DNA of 64,000 nt. It comes from Microbacterium sp. LWH7-1.2. Its GTDB lineage: Bacteria; Actinomycetota; Actinomycetes; Actinomycetales; Microbacteriaceae. The stretch is taken from NCBI RefSeq assembly GCF_038397755.1, contig NZ_CP151637.1:4092001-4156000 (forward strand), read 5' to 3'. The translations under genes and the position numbers were made by a program. Positions within the stretch are counted from its first letter, which is position 1; the number at the start of each line of letters is the position of its first letter. The notes below the pieces were generated by a model. It ran no database searches. It saw nothing but the letters and a program-made list of their open reading frames with translations, and was not told the origin of the DNA. This document shows positions 1-9,920 of this stretch, one piece after another.

Positions 1-154
1 GCGCCATCGGGCTCAGTTCCCTCGTCGTTCGAGCGCCATGGAACGGATGCAGCAGCGACCTCGCCGAAAGCTGCGAGGGGGCGACTCCTGCTTCGCGTGC
101 CTCGCGCACGGTGAAGCCCGGAAGCAGGTGGGGCGGGAGGTGCCAGTCGCGCAT
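1..154 (-). CDS. AbiEi/DUF559-like protein, N-terminal part (runs off left edge)
   Basis: On the minus strand an ATG at 154 opens a frame that stays open to base 1 (51 codons). After about 13 residues it reads FTVREAREAGVAPSQLSARS and then LLHPFHGART. This is the pattern seen at the start of actinobacterial proteins with an AbiEi-like winged-helix domain followed by a DUF559 (Vsr-like) nuclease domain, but only the N-terminal domain lies in the window. It belongs to a different subfamily from the two paralogs at 35283 and 46053. Its upstream side carries the palindromic 85-bp repeats at 308-488. The identification rests on 51 residues, so it is moderate, and the start is uncertain because no clear ribosome binding site is visible. 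Confidence 0.55.
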   Translation of the reverse strand, partial: MRDWHLPPHLLPGFTVREAREAGVAPSQLSARSLLHPFHGARTTRELSPMA

Positions 155-307
155 CTGTCGATCGTCAACGCCTTGGATGCGGTGTCCGTGACTGGCCAGA
201 CGTTTCCGAGGAATCTTTCCGCGCCACCGGTACTGGGGAGGAGCGGGCGTGGCTGCATGGACCACCAGTCGATCTGCCAGATCCAGGTAGATTGGGCCAC
301 CGATGCT

Positions 308-488
308 GGCGACTCGCCAAAATGCGCGGCGCGTGGGGGCGCCGCGCAGTTCGACGAGTCGCCAGAAGGTGACGGTGGGACTCCCGGTTCGTGGCGACTC
401 GCCAAGATGCGCGGCGCGTAGATGCGCCGCGTCGTTTGACGAGTCGCCAGAAGGCAACGGTCGGACTCGCGGTTCGTGGCGACTCGCC
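308..488. repeat. 85-bp tandem repeat carrying a 56-bp two-stem palindrome
   Basis: Units begin at 308, 393 and 478, exactly 85 bp apart; the third is truncated after 11 bases. Each full unit starts with a 56-bp palindrome (308-363 and 393-448): outer arms GGCGACTCG / CGAGTCGCC and a GC-rich inner stem of about 10 bp. A 29-bp spacer follows (364-392, 449-477) that differs at only a few positions. The block lies between the AbiEi/DUF559-like gene start at 154 and the 3' end of aspC. It does not look like a transcription terminator, since no T run follows. Confidence 0.9.
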
Positions 489-540
489 AAAACCGAGTGA
501 TGCGCCAAAACCGAGTGATGCGCCGGAACCGAGTGATGGG
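487..540. repeat. Three tandem copies of an 18-bp repeat
   Basis: Copies at 487-504, 505-522 and 523-540 share the core CCAAAACCGAGTGATGCG; the third carries CCGG in place of CCAA and ends in GGG. They begin inside the truncated third unit of the 85-bp repeat and run up to 20 bp before the aspC terminator. The rest of 155-607 shows no gene. Confidence 0.85.
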
Positions 541-559
541 CGGGGCAGGGTGGACAAAG

Positions 560-596
560 TGATCACGGATGCCTCGGGGCGAGGCATCCGTGATCA
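560..596 (-). terminator. Transcription terminator after aspC
   Basis: A perfect 16-bp stem (560-575 with 581-596, 5-nt loop) lies 10 bp past the aspC stop. In the aspC direction a short T run (CTTTG) follows. The arms contain the GGATGC / GCATCC motif that recurs in other terminators here. Confidence 0.75.
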
Positions 597-606
597 GAAA
601 GAGCTC

Positions 607-1809
607 TTACGACGCGAAGAGGCGCTGCAGGCGCTGCACGCCCTCGAGGAGGGCGTCGTCGCCGAGGGCGTACGACAGGCGCAGGTAGCCGGACGGACCG
701 AAGGCCTCGCCCGGGACCACGGCGACCTCCGCCTTCTCGAGGATGAGATCGGCGAGCTCGAGCGAGGTCGTCGGCGTGACGCCGGCCCACTCGCGGCCGA
801 GGAGGCCACGCACGTCGGGGTACACGTAGAAGGCGCCGAGCGGGGTGGGCACCTGGACGCCGTCGATCTTCGACAGTTCGGCGACGATGAGCTTGCGGCG
901 GCGGTCGAAGGCCAGGCGCATCTGCTCGACCTCGTCCTGCGGGCCGGTCAGCGCCGCCAGCGCCGCGCGCTGCGCGATGTTGTTCACGTTCGAGCACAGG
1001 TGCGACTGCAGGTTGCCGGCGATCTTGATCGCGTCCTGGGGGCCGACCATCCAGCCCAGGCGCCAGCCGGTCATCGCGTAGGTCTTCGCGACGCCGTTGA
1101 CGAGGATCGTCTGGGCCGCAGCATCCGGAACGGCCTCCACGATCGACACCGCGCGCGTGCCCTCGTAGACGAGGTTCTGGTAGATCTCGTCGGAGATGAT
1201 CCAGATGCCGTGCTCGACGGCCCAGCGGCCGATCGCCTCGGTCTCTTCGAGGGTGTACACCGAGCCGGTCGGGTTCGACGGCGACACGAACACGAGGGCC
1301 GTGGTCTTCGCGGTACGGGCGGCCTCGAGCTGCTCGACGGTCACCTTGTAGTCCTGGTCGGCACCGGCGAACACCTCGACGGGGATGCCGTCGGCCAGGG
1401 CGATCGCCTCGGGGTAGGTCGTCCAGTACGGCGCCGGCAGCAGCACTTCGTCGCCCGGGTTCACCACGGCCTGGAAGGCCTGGTACACGGCCTGCTTGCC
1501 GCCGTTGGTCACGATGATCTGCGACGGGTCGACGTCGAGGCCCGAGTCGCGCAGCGTCTTCGCGGCGATCGCCTCGCGCAGCACCGGAAGCCCGGCGGCG
1601 GGCGTGTAGCGGAAGTTCGCGGGGTTGTGCAGCGCCTCGGCGGCGGCGTCCACGATGAACTGCGGCGTCGCGAAATCGGGCTCGCCGGCCGCGTACGAGA
1701 TCACGGGCCGGCCGGCGGCCTGCAGCGCCTTCGCCTTGGCATCGACCTTGAGGGTCGCGGACTCGGCGATGGCGGAGAGCTTGCGGGAGAGCGGTGCGCG
1801 TTCGGTCAC
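607..1809 (-). CDS. aspC: Aspartate aminotransferase, PLP fold type I
   Basis: 400 residues, the usual length of class-I aminotransferases. It interconverts aspartate and 2-oxoglutarate with oxaloacetate and glutamate using PLP. Visible landmarks are SNPTG (about 178-182), SDEIY (206-210, Asp and Tyr contacting PLP), the Schiff-base lysine in [14 protein letters not shown] (K242) and a C-terminal GYLRLSYAL holding the carboxylate-binding arginine. The GTG at 1809 is chosen because the protein then starts at the family's normal place, and because a TACGCT -10 box lies six bases before it, suggesting a leaderless mRNA. The open frame extends upstream, but with atypical composition. Some class-I enzymes also act on aromatic substrates, so exact specificity is not proven. 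Confidence 0.93.
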   Translation of the reverse strand: MTERAPLSRKLSAIAESATLKVDAKAKALQAAGRPVISYAAGEPDFATPQFIVDAAAEALHNPANFRYTPAAGLPVLREAIAAKTLRDSGLDVDPSQIIVTNGGKQAVYQAFQAVVNPGDEVLLPAPYWTTYPEAIALADGIPVEVFAGADQDYKVTVEQLEAARTAKTTALVFVSPSNPTGSVYTLEETEAIGRWAVEHGIWIISDEIYQNLVYEGTRAVSIVEAVPDAAAQTILVNGVAKTYAMTGWRLGWMVGPQDAIKIAGNLQSHLCSNVNNIAQRAALAALTGPQDEVEQMRLAFDRRRKLIVAELSKIDGVQVPTPLGAFYVYPDVRGLLGREWAGVTPTTSLELADLILEKAEVAVVPGEAFGPSGYLRLSYALGDDALLEGVQRLQRLFAS

Positions 1810-1960
1810 GCTTCGAGCGTAGTCGGCGGCTCGCGACGTTTCAGCCGCCGATCGCACACGCGTGGCCCGGCTGTGTGCGCGATCCGGGCGCGACACGACG
1901 GAGCGTCCGGTTGGTAAGCGCTCTTCCGGATCGGGCCGTCGCCGGGGTAGCCTGTGCGTC

Positions 1961-2299
1961 GTGGACGCCTGGATCTGGGGAGCCGTCGTGCTCGCCATCG
2001 TGCTCGTCATCGCCGGTGGGATCGCGTGGTGGCTCGCGCGCGGCTGTGTGCTGACGATGATCGGCGCCACGGGTGCGGTCATCGGCGGCGTGATGTCGCT
2101 CATCGCGCTGGTGGTGCTGCTCGACCCCGACGTCGGGCTGCGCGTCGCGTTCATCGTGACGGTCGGTTCCGGAGTGTGGCTGCTCGCGTGGGCGCTCGCG
2201 GGAGGCATCCGCGGTCAGCGCCTGCTGCGCGCCGAGGAGCGGGCGGCCGGCGCGGCGGCCCCGGTTCCCGTGTCGGTGACGACCGCACACGGTCACTGA
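1961..2299 (+). CDS. Small membrane protein of unknown function
   Basis: 112 residues starting at a GTG. Three hydrophobic stretches (about residues 4-25, 30-50 and 57-75) predict membrane spans; the C-terminal 35 residues are Ala/Arg/Val rich and probably cytoplasmic. The start is supported by a TAGCCT -10 box seven bases upstream (leaderless transcript); an in-frame upstream extension is Arg-rich and looks non-coding. It stands alone between aspC and the ABC exporter. I do not recognise a specific family. Confidence 0.75.
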   Translation: MDAWIWGAVVLAIVLVIAGGIAWWLARGCVLTMIGATGAVIGGVMSLIALVVLLDPDVGLRVAFIVTVGSGVWLLAWALAGGIRGQRLLRAEERAAGAAAPVPVSVTTAHGH

Positions 2300-2337
2300 C
2301 CGCTTCGCGCGCCGCGGCTCACGGGCGCACGGTGGAC

Positions 2338-2367
2338 GACGGCATCCACCGAATGGGGGATGCCGTC
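2338..2367 (+). terminator. Possible terminator hairpin
   Basis: A 10-bp perfect stem (2338-2347 with 2358-2367, loop 10) lies 38 bp past the small membrane protein gene, with arms containing GGCATCC/GGATGCC. No T run follows, so termination is likely but weakly supported. Confidence 0.45.
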
Positions 2368-2418
2368 TCCTGCGGATGACGGCTGGGCGCAGCATCCGTT
2401 CCGGGCGACGCTGGAAGC

Positions 2419-3312
2419 ATGCAGACAACAGCGGTGCGGGTGCAGAACCTGCGCAAGACGTACGGCGACCGCACGGTCGTCGACGGGGTGTCGTTCGAGA
2501 TCGAGCGCGGCGAGACCTTCGCCCTGCTCGGGCCGAACGGTGCCGGCAAGTCGACCACCGTCGAGATCCTCGAGGGGTACCGGCGGCGCACGGGCGGTGA
2601 CGTCGAGGTGCTGGGCGTCGACCCCGCCACGGGCGGCCTCGACCTCAAGGCGCGACTGGGCATCGTGCTCCAGACGACCGGCCAGTCGGGCCTGGTCACC
2701 GTCCGCGAGCAGCTGAAGCAGTTCGCGGGCTTCTACCCGGACCCGCGCGACGTCGACGAGGTGATTGCGGCCGTGGGCCTCGAGTCGCAGGCCAAGACGC
2801 GCATCTCGAAGCTCTCGGGCGGACAGCAGCGAAGGGTCGACGTGGCCCTCGGCATCATCGGACGCCCCGAGCTGCTCTTCCTCGACGAGCCGACGACGGG
2901 CTTCGACCCACATGCGCGCCGGGAGTTCTGGGAGCTCATCCGCCGGCTGCAGGCCGAGGGGACGACGATCGTGCTCACCACCCACTACCTCGACGAGGCG
3001 GCGCAGCTCGCCGACCGGGTCGCGGTGATCGCCGCCGGACGGCTGCAGGCGATCGGCCCCGTCGCGGGGTTCGGCGGTGAGGCGGCGCGGGTGCCGATCG
3101 TGCGATGGGTGGAGAACGGGATGCCGCGCCACGAGCGCTCGGCGGACCCCTTCGTGTTCGCGACCGCTCTGGCGGCGCGGCTGGGCGGGGCCCCCGCCGA
3201 ACTGGAAATCGTGCGGCCCAGCCTCGAGGACGTCTACCTGGAGATGGTCGGCGAGACGGCGCCTGATGCGGCCGCGGGTGCGGCGGCCGGCAAGAAGGGA
3301 GCGGTGCGATGA
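2419..3312 (+). CDS. ABC exporter ATP-binding protein (DrrA type)
   Basis: 297 residues. It has a complete nucleotide-binding domain: Walker A GPNGAGKST (38-46), signature LSGGQQ (132-137), Walker B LLFLDE (152-157) and an H-loop in LTTHYLDEAAQLAD. The C-terminal ~80 residues form the extension typical of DrrA/NatA-like exporter ATPases. It should energise the permease encoded directly downstream, whose ATG overlaps its stop (ATGA at 3309-3312), so the two are translationally coupled. A two-component system follows in the same direction. The substrate cannot be read from sequence; drug, lipid or peptide efflux are the usual roles. Confidence 0.93.
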   Translation: MQTTAVRVQNLRKTYGDRTVVDGVSFEIERGETFALLGPNGAGKSTTVEILEGYRRRTGGDVEVLGVDPATGGLDLKARLGIVLQTTGQSGLVTVREQLKQFAGFYPDPRDVDEVIAAVGLESQAKTRISKLSGGQQRRVDVALGIIGRPELLFLDEPTTGFDPHARREFWELIRRLQAEGTTIVLTTHYLDEAAQLADRVAVIAAGRLQAIGPVAGFGGEAARVPIVRWVENGMPRHERSADPFVFATALAARLGGAPAELEIVRPSLEDVYLEMVGETAPDAAAGAAAGKKGAVR

Positions 3313-4175
3313 GCGCCACCGTCGAGAAGCCGCGGGCCGCGGGCACCCGTCCGCGTCGCGCACGTCGCAACGTCCTGGCCGTGGGGGTCTGGCGCACGCG
3401 GTTCGAGCTGATGCAGTACTTCCGCTCGGGCGACACGCTGTTCTTCACGTTCCTGTTCCCCGTCTTCATGCTGGGCCTGTTCAGCGTCGCGTTCGGATCG
3501 GACGGCGACGTCCAGATCGCCCCCGGAGTGCCGCCGACCTCGATGGCCGAGCTGTACCTGCCCGGCATGATCGCCGCCGGCCTGCTGCTGTCGGGTTTCC
3601 AGAATCTCGCGATGGACATCGCGATCGAGCGCTCCGACGGCATGCTCAAGCGCCTCGGCGGCACGCCGCTGTCGCCGGTGAGCTACTTCACGGGCAAGAT
3701 CGGACAGGTGCTGGTCACCGGAGTGCTGCAGTCCGCACTGCTGCTGGTGTTCGCGTCCACGGTGCTCGGGGTCGAGCTCCCCACCGAACCGGAAAGGTGG
3801 GCGACGTTCGCGTGGGTGTTCGTGCTCGGCATCACGACGTCGGCGCTCCTCGGCGTCGCGCTGTCGTCCGTGCCGCGCACCGCGAAGAGCGCGACGGCCG
3901 TGGTCGTGCCGATCGCCCTCGCGCTGCAGTTCATCTCGGGCGTATACCTCACGTTCTCTCAGCTGCCGGAGTGGCTGCAGAACGTCGCGGGGCTCTTCCC
4001 GCTCAAGTGGATGGCGCAGGGCATGCGCGCGGTGTTCCTGCCCGACGAGTACGCGACACTGGAGCAGAACGGCGAGTGGAACCTCGCCGGGGTGGCGATC
4101 GCACTCGGCGTCTGGCTGATCGTGGGTCTGGTGCTGTCGCGGGTCACCTTCCGGTGGATCCGACGCGACGCGTAG
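3309..4175 (+). CDS. ABC-2 type exporter permease
   Basis: 288 residues with an Arg-rich cytoplasmic N-terminus (about 30 residues) and roughly six hydrophobic segments, the ABC2_membrane architecture. The segment ending in FPLKWMAQGMRAVF is a conserved feature of DrrB-like permeases. It forms the membrane half of the exporter with the ATPase at 2419, with which it overlaps by 4 bp. The sensor kinase begins 30 bp downstream, so exporter and sensor are probably one transcript, as in many antibiotic- or envelope-stress-responsive ABC/two-component modules. Confidence 0.9.
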   Translation: MSATVEKPRAAGTRPRRARRNVLAVGVWRTRFELMQYFRSGDTLFFTFLFPVFMLGLFSVAFGSDGDVQIAPGVPPTSMAELYLPGMIAAGLLLSGFQNLAMDIAIERSDGMLKRLGGTPLSPVSYFTGKIGQVLVTGVLQSALLLVFASTVLGVELPTEPERWATFAWVFVLGITTSALLGVALSSVPRTAKSATAVVVPIALALQFISGVYLTFSQLPEWLQNVAGLFPLKWMAQGMRAVFLPDEYATLEQNGEWNLAGVAIALGVWLIVGLVLSRVTFRWIRRDA

Positions 4176-4205
4176 CCTGCCGATGGGCCGACGGGAAGAG
4201 GAACG

Positions 4206-5468
4206 ATGCTGACGAAGCGGGGATGGGACGCGATCGTGTCGATCGTGTCGGCCGTCATCGCCATCGCGCTCGTCTTCCTCTTCCCGCCCGCCAACGCCGC
4301 ACGCACGGCGGTCGCGCTCGCGGCCATCGGTCTCTTCGTCCTGGGCTATGCGCTGATCGGCCGCGACGCGATCGAGCCTCCGCGCGCGGCATGGCGGTAC
4401 CCCGCCTTCCTGTCGGTGGCAGCGGTCGCCGCGGGGATCGGCGCCGGCGCGGCGCCGTTCATGGCGATGCTGCAGACCCTGGCGTACCCCCTGGTGTGGG
4501 TCATCGGCGACTCCCGGCGTCGCGGGATCGGCGGATCGGCGGTCATCGCGGGGAGCGTCTTCGTCGGGGCGAGCTTCGGCTACGGCCTGAACCTGGATTC
4601 CCTGCTCGCCGGCGCGACCACCGCGGTCTTCTCCCTCTCGTTCGCGATCGCCATAGGCCTGTGGATCGCCCGCATCGCCGAGTACGGCGAGGAGCGCGAG
4701 CGGCTGCTGGCGGAACTGACCGCGGCGCAGACCCAGGTCGAAGCGCTCAGCCGGGAGCGCGGCGCGTCGGCCGAGCGCGAGCGTCTCGCCCGCGACATCC
4801 ACGACACCCTGGCACAGACTCTCGCGGGCCTCGTGATCTTCGCCGAGCGCGCGGGCCGGCAATCCAGGGACGGGCAGACGGATGCTGCCGCCACCACGAT
4901 CGCGACCGTCGAACAGGTCGCGCGCGACGCCCTCGCCGAGGCCCGGGCGCTCGTCGCCCGCACCGCGGCCGTTCCCCGCGAGCCGGCGTTCGGCGCCGCG
5001 GTCGAGCGTCTCGTCGAGAGGTTCCGCGAGCACGGGTCGGCGCGCATCGTCCTCGACACCGCCGGCGTGCAGGGCGAGCTCGACCGTGAAGCGCAGGTGG
5101 TGCTGCTGCGCTGCCTGCAGGAGGCGCTGTCGAACGTGACGAAGCACGCCGCCGCCGCGGAGGTCTCCGTGCGCGTGCAGGTCGCGGCCGGCGGCGCCGC
5201 CGAGCTCGAAGTGAGCGACGACGGACGAGGCTTCGACGTCTCCCGGCCGGGAAGCGGGTTCGGGCTGGATGGCATGCGCGAGCGGGTGGCGCTTGCGGGG
5301 GGCGCGTTCGATGTCGCCTCCGTGCCGGGCGAGGGCACGAGGCTGACGGTCAGGCTTCCGGCGGTCTCGGACGGCGCGCGCCGCGCGGAGGCGTCGACCC
5401 CCGCGGTGCCGGCCACGACGGGCGATGCGGTGGCAGACACCGTCCGGACGGAGGGAGACCGCCCATGA
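4206..5468 (+). CDS. NarL-family sensor histidine kinase
   Basis: 420 residues. The first ~155 residues contain several hydrophobic segments, so sensing is probably within the membrane. A short coiled-coil leads into the HisKA_3 dimerisation box RERLARDIHDTLAQT with phospho-acceptor H199. The ATPase domain shows the N-box in LSNVTKHA and the G boxes DDGRGFD and GFGLDGMRER. A strong ribosome binding site (GGAAGAGGAACG) precedes the ATG. The stop overlaps the start of the response regulator (ATGA). With the exporter upstream it forms a four-gene operon. Confidence 0.94.
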   Translation: MLTKRGWDAIVSIVSAVIAIALVFLFPPANAARTAVALAAIGLFVLGYALIGRDAIEPPRAAWRYPAFLSVAAVAAGIGAGAAPFMAMLQTLAYPLVWVIGDSRRRGIGGSAVIAGSVFVGASFGYGLNLDSLLAGATTAVFSLSFAIAIGLWIARIAEYGEERERLLAELTAAQTQVEALSRERGASAERERLARDIHDTLAQTLAGLVIFAERAGRQSRDGQTDAAATTIATVEQVARDALAEARALVARTAAVPREPAFGAAVERLVERFREHGSARIVLDTAGVQGELDREAQVVLLRCLQEALSNVTKHAAAAEVSVRVQVAAGGAAELEVSDDGRGFDVSRPGSGFGLDGMRERVALAGGAFDVASVPGEGTRLTVRLPAVSDGARRAEASTPAVPATTGDAVADTVRTEGDRP

Positions 5469-6097
5469 TCCGGCTGCTCATCGCCGACGACCACCCGGTC
5501 GTGCGCGCCGGCCTCGCCGGGCTGCTCTCGGACGAGCCCGGCTTCGAGGTCGTCGCCGAAGCATCCGACGGCGACGAAGCGGTCCGCCTCGCGGCCGCGA
5601 CCCGTCCCGATGTCGTGCTGATGGATCTGCGCATGCCGAAGGTCGACGGAGTCGCCGCCACCGCGCGGATCGCCGGGGGAGAGGCGGGCGACCCGCCGCC
5701 GCGCGTGCTGATCCTCACCACCTACGAGTCCGACGACCAGATCCTGGCGGCCATCGAGGCGGGCGCGACGGGGTATCTCCTGAAGGCCGCACCGCAGGCC
5801 GAGATCGTCGCGGGCATCCGCTCGGTGGCGGCGGGGCAGTCGGCGCTGTCGCCGCAGGTGGCGGTGCGGCTCGTCGAGCGGATGCGGCGCCCCGAGCCCG
5901 AGACAGTGCTCACCGCGAGGGAGCTCGACGTGCTGCGGCTGGTCGCCACCGGCCACAGCAACAAGCAGATCGCCGCCGTGCTCGGCATCGGCGAGTCCAC
6001 CGTCAAGACGCACCTGCTCAAGGTGTTCGAGAAGCTCGGCGTCGCCGACCGCACCCGCGCCGTGACCCTCGCCATGGAGCGCGGCCTGCTCGCGTAG
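5465..6097 (+). CDS. LuxR/NarL-family response regulator
   Basis: 210 residues. The receiver domain shows the acidic pair DD (8-9), phospho-acceptor D54 in VLMDLRMPK, and a conserved Lys in GYLLKAA near residue 107. The C-terminal LuxR helix-turn-helix (about 148-208) reads LTARELDVLRLVATGHSNKQ then GESTVKTHLLKVFEKLG. It is the partner of the kinase whose last codon it overlaps and probably controls the ABC exporter operon in which it is encoded. Confidence 0.95.
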   Translation: MIRLLIADDHPVVRAGLAGLLSDEPGFEVVAEASDGDEAVRLAAATRPDVVLMDLRMPKVDGVAATARIAGGEAGDPPPRVLILTTYESDDQILAAIEAGATGYLLKAAPQAEIVAGIRSVAAGQSALSPQVAVRLVERMRRPEPETVLTARELDVLRLVATGHSNKQIAAVLGIGESTVKTHLLKVFEKLGVADRTRAVTLAMERGLLA

Positions 6098-6225
6098 CGC
6101 GACGCCGGCGTCCTGCTCCCCGCGGTTCGCTCTCCGGCCGATCCGGAGATCGGACTTTCGCGCTCTTTCCGGGCTGCCGACGCCGGGGAGATCCGGAAAC
6201 GCGCGCATTCTCCGAATTCCGGATC

Positions 6226-6270
6226 GACGACGGATGCTGCGGACCGGTCCGGTCCGCAGCATCCGTCGTC
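6226..6270. terminator. Bidirectional terminator between response regulator and aceA
   Basis: A perfect 20-bp stem (6226-6245 with 6251-6270, loop GGTCC) lies between two convergent genes, 16 bp from the aceA stop. The arms contain GGATGCTGC / GCAGCATCC. It can serve both transcripts. Confidence 0.75.
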
Positions 6271-6286
6271 TTGAGATCAGTCCCGC

Positions 6287-7882
6287 TCAGCTGAACTGGT
6301 TCATCGTGTTGTGCTGGCCGCCCGCCTTGAGGGCGGCGTCGCCGGCGAAGTACTCCTTGTGGTTGTCGCCGATGTCGCTTCCGGCCATGTTCTGGTGCTT
6401 GACCGTGGCGATGCCCTCGCGGATCTCGCGACGCTGGACGCCCTTCACGTACGCGAGCATGCCCTCGTCGCCGAAGTAGCCCTTCGCGAGGCTGTCGGTC
6501 GACAGCGCCGCCGTGTGGTACGTGGGGAGCGTGATGAGGTGGTGGAAGATCCCGGCGCGTGCCGAGCCGTCGCGCTGGAAGGTGCGGATCTTCTCGTCGG
6601 CCAGCCGCGCCAGCTCGGTGTCGTCGTAGTCGACGCTCATCAGGTCGCTGCGGTCGTAGGCCGAGACGTCCTCGCCCTGCTTCGCGAGCAGGTCGTACGC
6701 CTGCTGGCGGAAGCTGAGCGTCCAGTTGAACGAGGGGCTGTTGTTGTAGACGAGCTTCGCGTTCGGGATCACCTCGCGGATGCGGTCGACCATGCCGGCG
6801 ATCTGCTCGACGTGCGGCTTCTCGGTCTCGATCCACAGCAGGTCGGCGCCGTTCTGCAGCGACGTGATGCAGTCGAGCACGACGCGGTCCTCGCCGGTGC
6901 CGGGACGGAACTGGTACAGGTTGCTGGCGAGGCGCCTCGGGCGCAGCAGCTTGCCGTCGCGCTTGATGACGACGTCGCCGTTGCCGAGGTCGGAGCCTGC
7001 GATCTCCTCCACGTCCAGGAACGAGTTGTACTGGTCACCCAGATCGCCGGGCTCGTGCGTGACGGCGAGCTTCTGCGTCAGGCCGGCGCCGAGCGAGTCG
7101 GTGCGCGCGACGATGATGCCGTTCTCGATCCCCAGCTCGAGGAACGCGTAGCGCACCGCGTTGAGCTTCGCGATGAAGTCCTCGTGCGGAACCGTGACCT
7201 TGCCGTCCTGGTGGCCGCACTGCTTCTCGTCCGACACCTGGTTCTCGATCTGGATGGCGCACGCGCCCGCCTCGATCATCTTCTTCGCCAGGAGGTACGT
7301 GGCCTCGGGGTTGCCGAAGCCGGCGTCGATGTCGGCGATGATCGGCACCACGTGGGTCTCGTAGTTGTCGATCTGCGACTGGACGAACTCCGCCGCCGTG
7401 TCGTCGCCGGCGGCGCGCGCGTCGTCGAGCTGCGTGAAGAGCAGGTCGAGCTCGCGGGCGTCGGCCTGCCGCAGGAAGGTGTAGAGCTCCTCGATGAGCG
7501 CCGGCACCGCGGTCTTCTCGTGCATCGACTGGTCGGGAAGCGGCCCGAACTCCGAGCGGAGCGCGGCCACCATCCACCCCGACAGGTAGAGATAGCGCTT
7601 GTTCGTGCTCTTCAGGTGCTTCTTGATCGAGATCAGCTTCTGCTGCCCGATGAAGCCGTGCCAGACGCCCAGCGACTGGGTGTAGACCGACGAGTCGGCG
7701 TCGTAGTCGGCCATGTCGCGGCGCATGATGTCGGCCGTGTACTGGGCGATCTCGAGCCCCGTGCGGAAGCGGTTCTGTGCCCGCATACGGGCGACGGACT
7801 CGGGGTCGATGGCGTCCCAGCCGGGGCCCTGCTGCTCCTTGAGCGCCCGGATGGCTTCGATGTCGTCCTGGTAGGCGGTCAT
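6287..7882 (-). CDS. aceA: Isocitrate lyase (long form)
   Basis: 531 residues, the length of the long actinobacterial isocitrate lyases rather than the ~430-residue enterobacterial form. It cleaves isocitrate to glyoxylate and succinate in the glyoxylate shunt. The catalytic loop reads KQCGH (220-224, C222 the general acid), preceded by ADIDAGFGNPEATY with Mg-binding aspartates and followed by IVARTDSLGA and VYNNSPSFNW. An ideal ribosome binding site (AAGGAGACGACA) fixes the ATG at 7882; an upstream in-frame extension is not needed. It lies 114 bp downstream of aceB on the same strand, with a strong hairpin between them, so the two may be differentially expressed. Confidence 0.97.
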   Translation of the reverse strand: MTAYQDDIEAIRALKEQQGPGWDAIDPESVARMRAQNRFRTGLEIAQYTADIMRRDMADYDADSSVYTQSLGVWHGFIGQQKLISIKKHLKSTNKRYLYLSGWMVAALRSEFGPLPDQSMHEKTAVPALIEELYTFLRQADARELDLLFTQLDDARAAGDDTAAEFVQSQIDNYETHVVPIIADIDAGFGNPEATYLLAKKMIEAGACAIQIENQVSDEKQCGHQDGKVTVPHEDFIAKLNAVRYAFLELGIENGIIVARTDSLGAGLTQKLAVTHEPGDLGDQYNSFLDVEEIAGSDLGNGDVVIKRDGKLLRPRRLASNLYQFRPGTGEDRVVLDCITSLQNGADLLWIETEKPHVEQIAGMVDRIREVIPNAKLVYNNSPSFNWTLSFRQQAYDLLAKQGEDVSAYDRSDLMSVDYDDTELARLADEKIRTFQRDGSARAGIFHHLITLPTYHTAALSTDSLAKGYFGDEGMLAYVKGVQRREIREGIATVKHQNMAGSDIGDNHKEYFAGDAALKAGGQHNTMNQFS

Positions 7883-7932
7883 TGTCGTCTCCTTCGAGTG
7901 GTGGGGGTGTTCGTGTCCCGACTTATGGAGTT

Positions 7933-7987
7933 CGTGTCCCGATTTCCGTCGCAGCAACGGGTGTTGTGCGGCGAAAATCGGGACACG
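7933..7987. repeat. Two-stem palindrome between aceB and aceA, with extra half-site
   Basis: Outer arms CGTGTCCCGATTT (7933-7945) and its exact complement (7975-7987) enclose a second stem around GCAAC/GTTGT with a one-base bulge. A further direct copy of TTCGTGTCCCGA lies at 7910-7921, 21 bp from the copy at 7931-7942. The element could be an aceB terminator, a dispersed palindromic repeat or an aceA operator. The two-stem design recalls the palindromes near the AbiEi/DUF559-like genes. Confidence 0.7.
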
Positions 7988-7996
7988 GATGCCTCG

Positions 7997-9661
<1,665 letters not shown>

Positions 9662-9839
9662 GGTCCTGCCTTCCTGTGTGGGTCTGCTCACCGTCGCGAG
9701 GTGCCGGGTCGAGTGGCAGGTCGTGACGGGCGAGCGGTGTGGAGTTCTCGGGGGGATGCCTCGACCTGGCGGTGTCGGCCGGGTCGCGGCATCCGTGATC
9801 CGCGTCTGGCTGGATCGGTGGTTCGTCGTGAGACCACTC

Positions 9840-9888
9840 TGGGGTGAAGTTCGGGGGTTCACTCGACAGATTGGGGTGTGAAGTTTTC
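9840..9888. promoter_or_regulatory. Putative RamB-type operator pair
   Basis: Two similar sites, TGGGGTGAAGTTC (9840-9852) and TGGGGTGTGAAGTTTTC (9872-9888), lie between divergent aceB and the RamB-like gene. Read on the minus strand they contain GAACTTCAC and AAACTTCAC, matching the first half of the RamB box (A/G)AACTTTGCAAA described for Corynebacterium glutamicum. A CAGAAT -10 box at 9909-9914 stands six bases before the regulator ATG, so the second site would cover the -35 region and could mediate autoregulation. The rest of 9662-9920 has no other clear element. Confidence 0.5.
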
Positions 9889-9920
9889 CTGTATTTCTGC
9901 TTTCGTGACAGAATCGCGGC

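Noticed and set aside
308..540. Evenly spaced repeats resembling a small CRISPR array
   Set aside because: The spacers are near-identical rather than unique, the repeat is 56 bp with two stems, and no cas genes are near.
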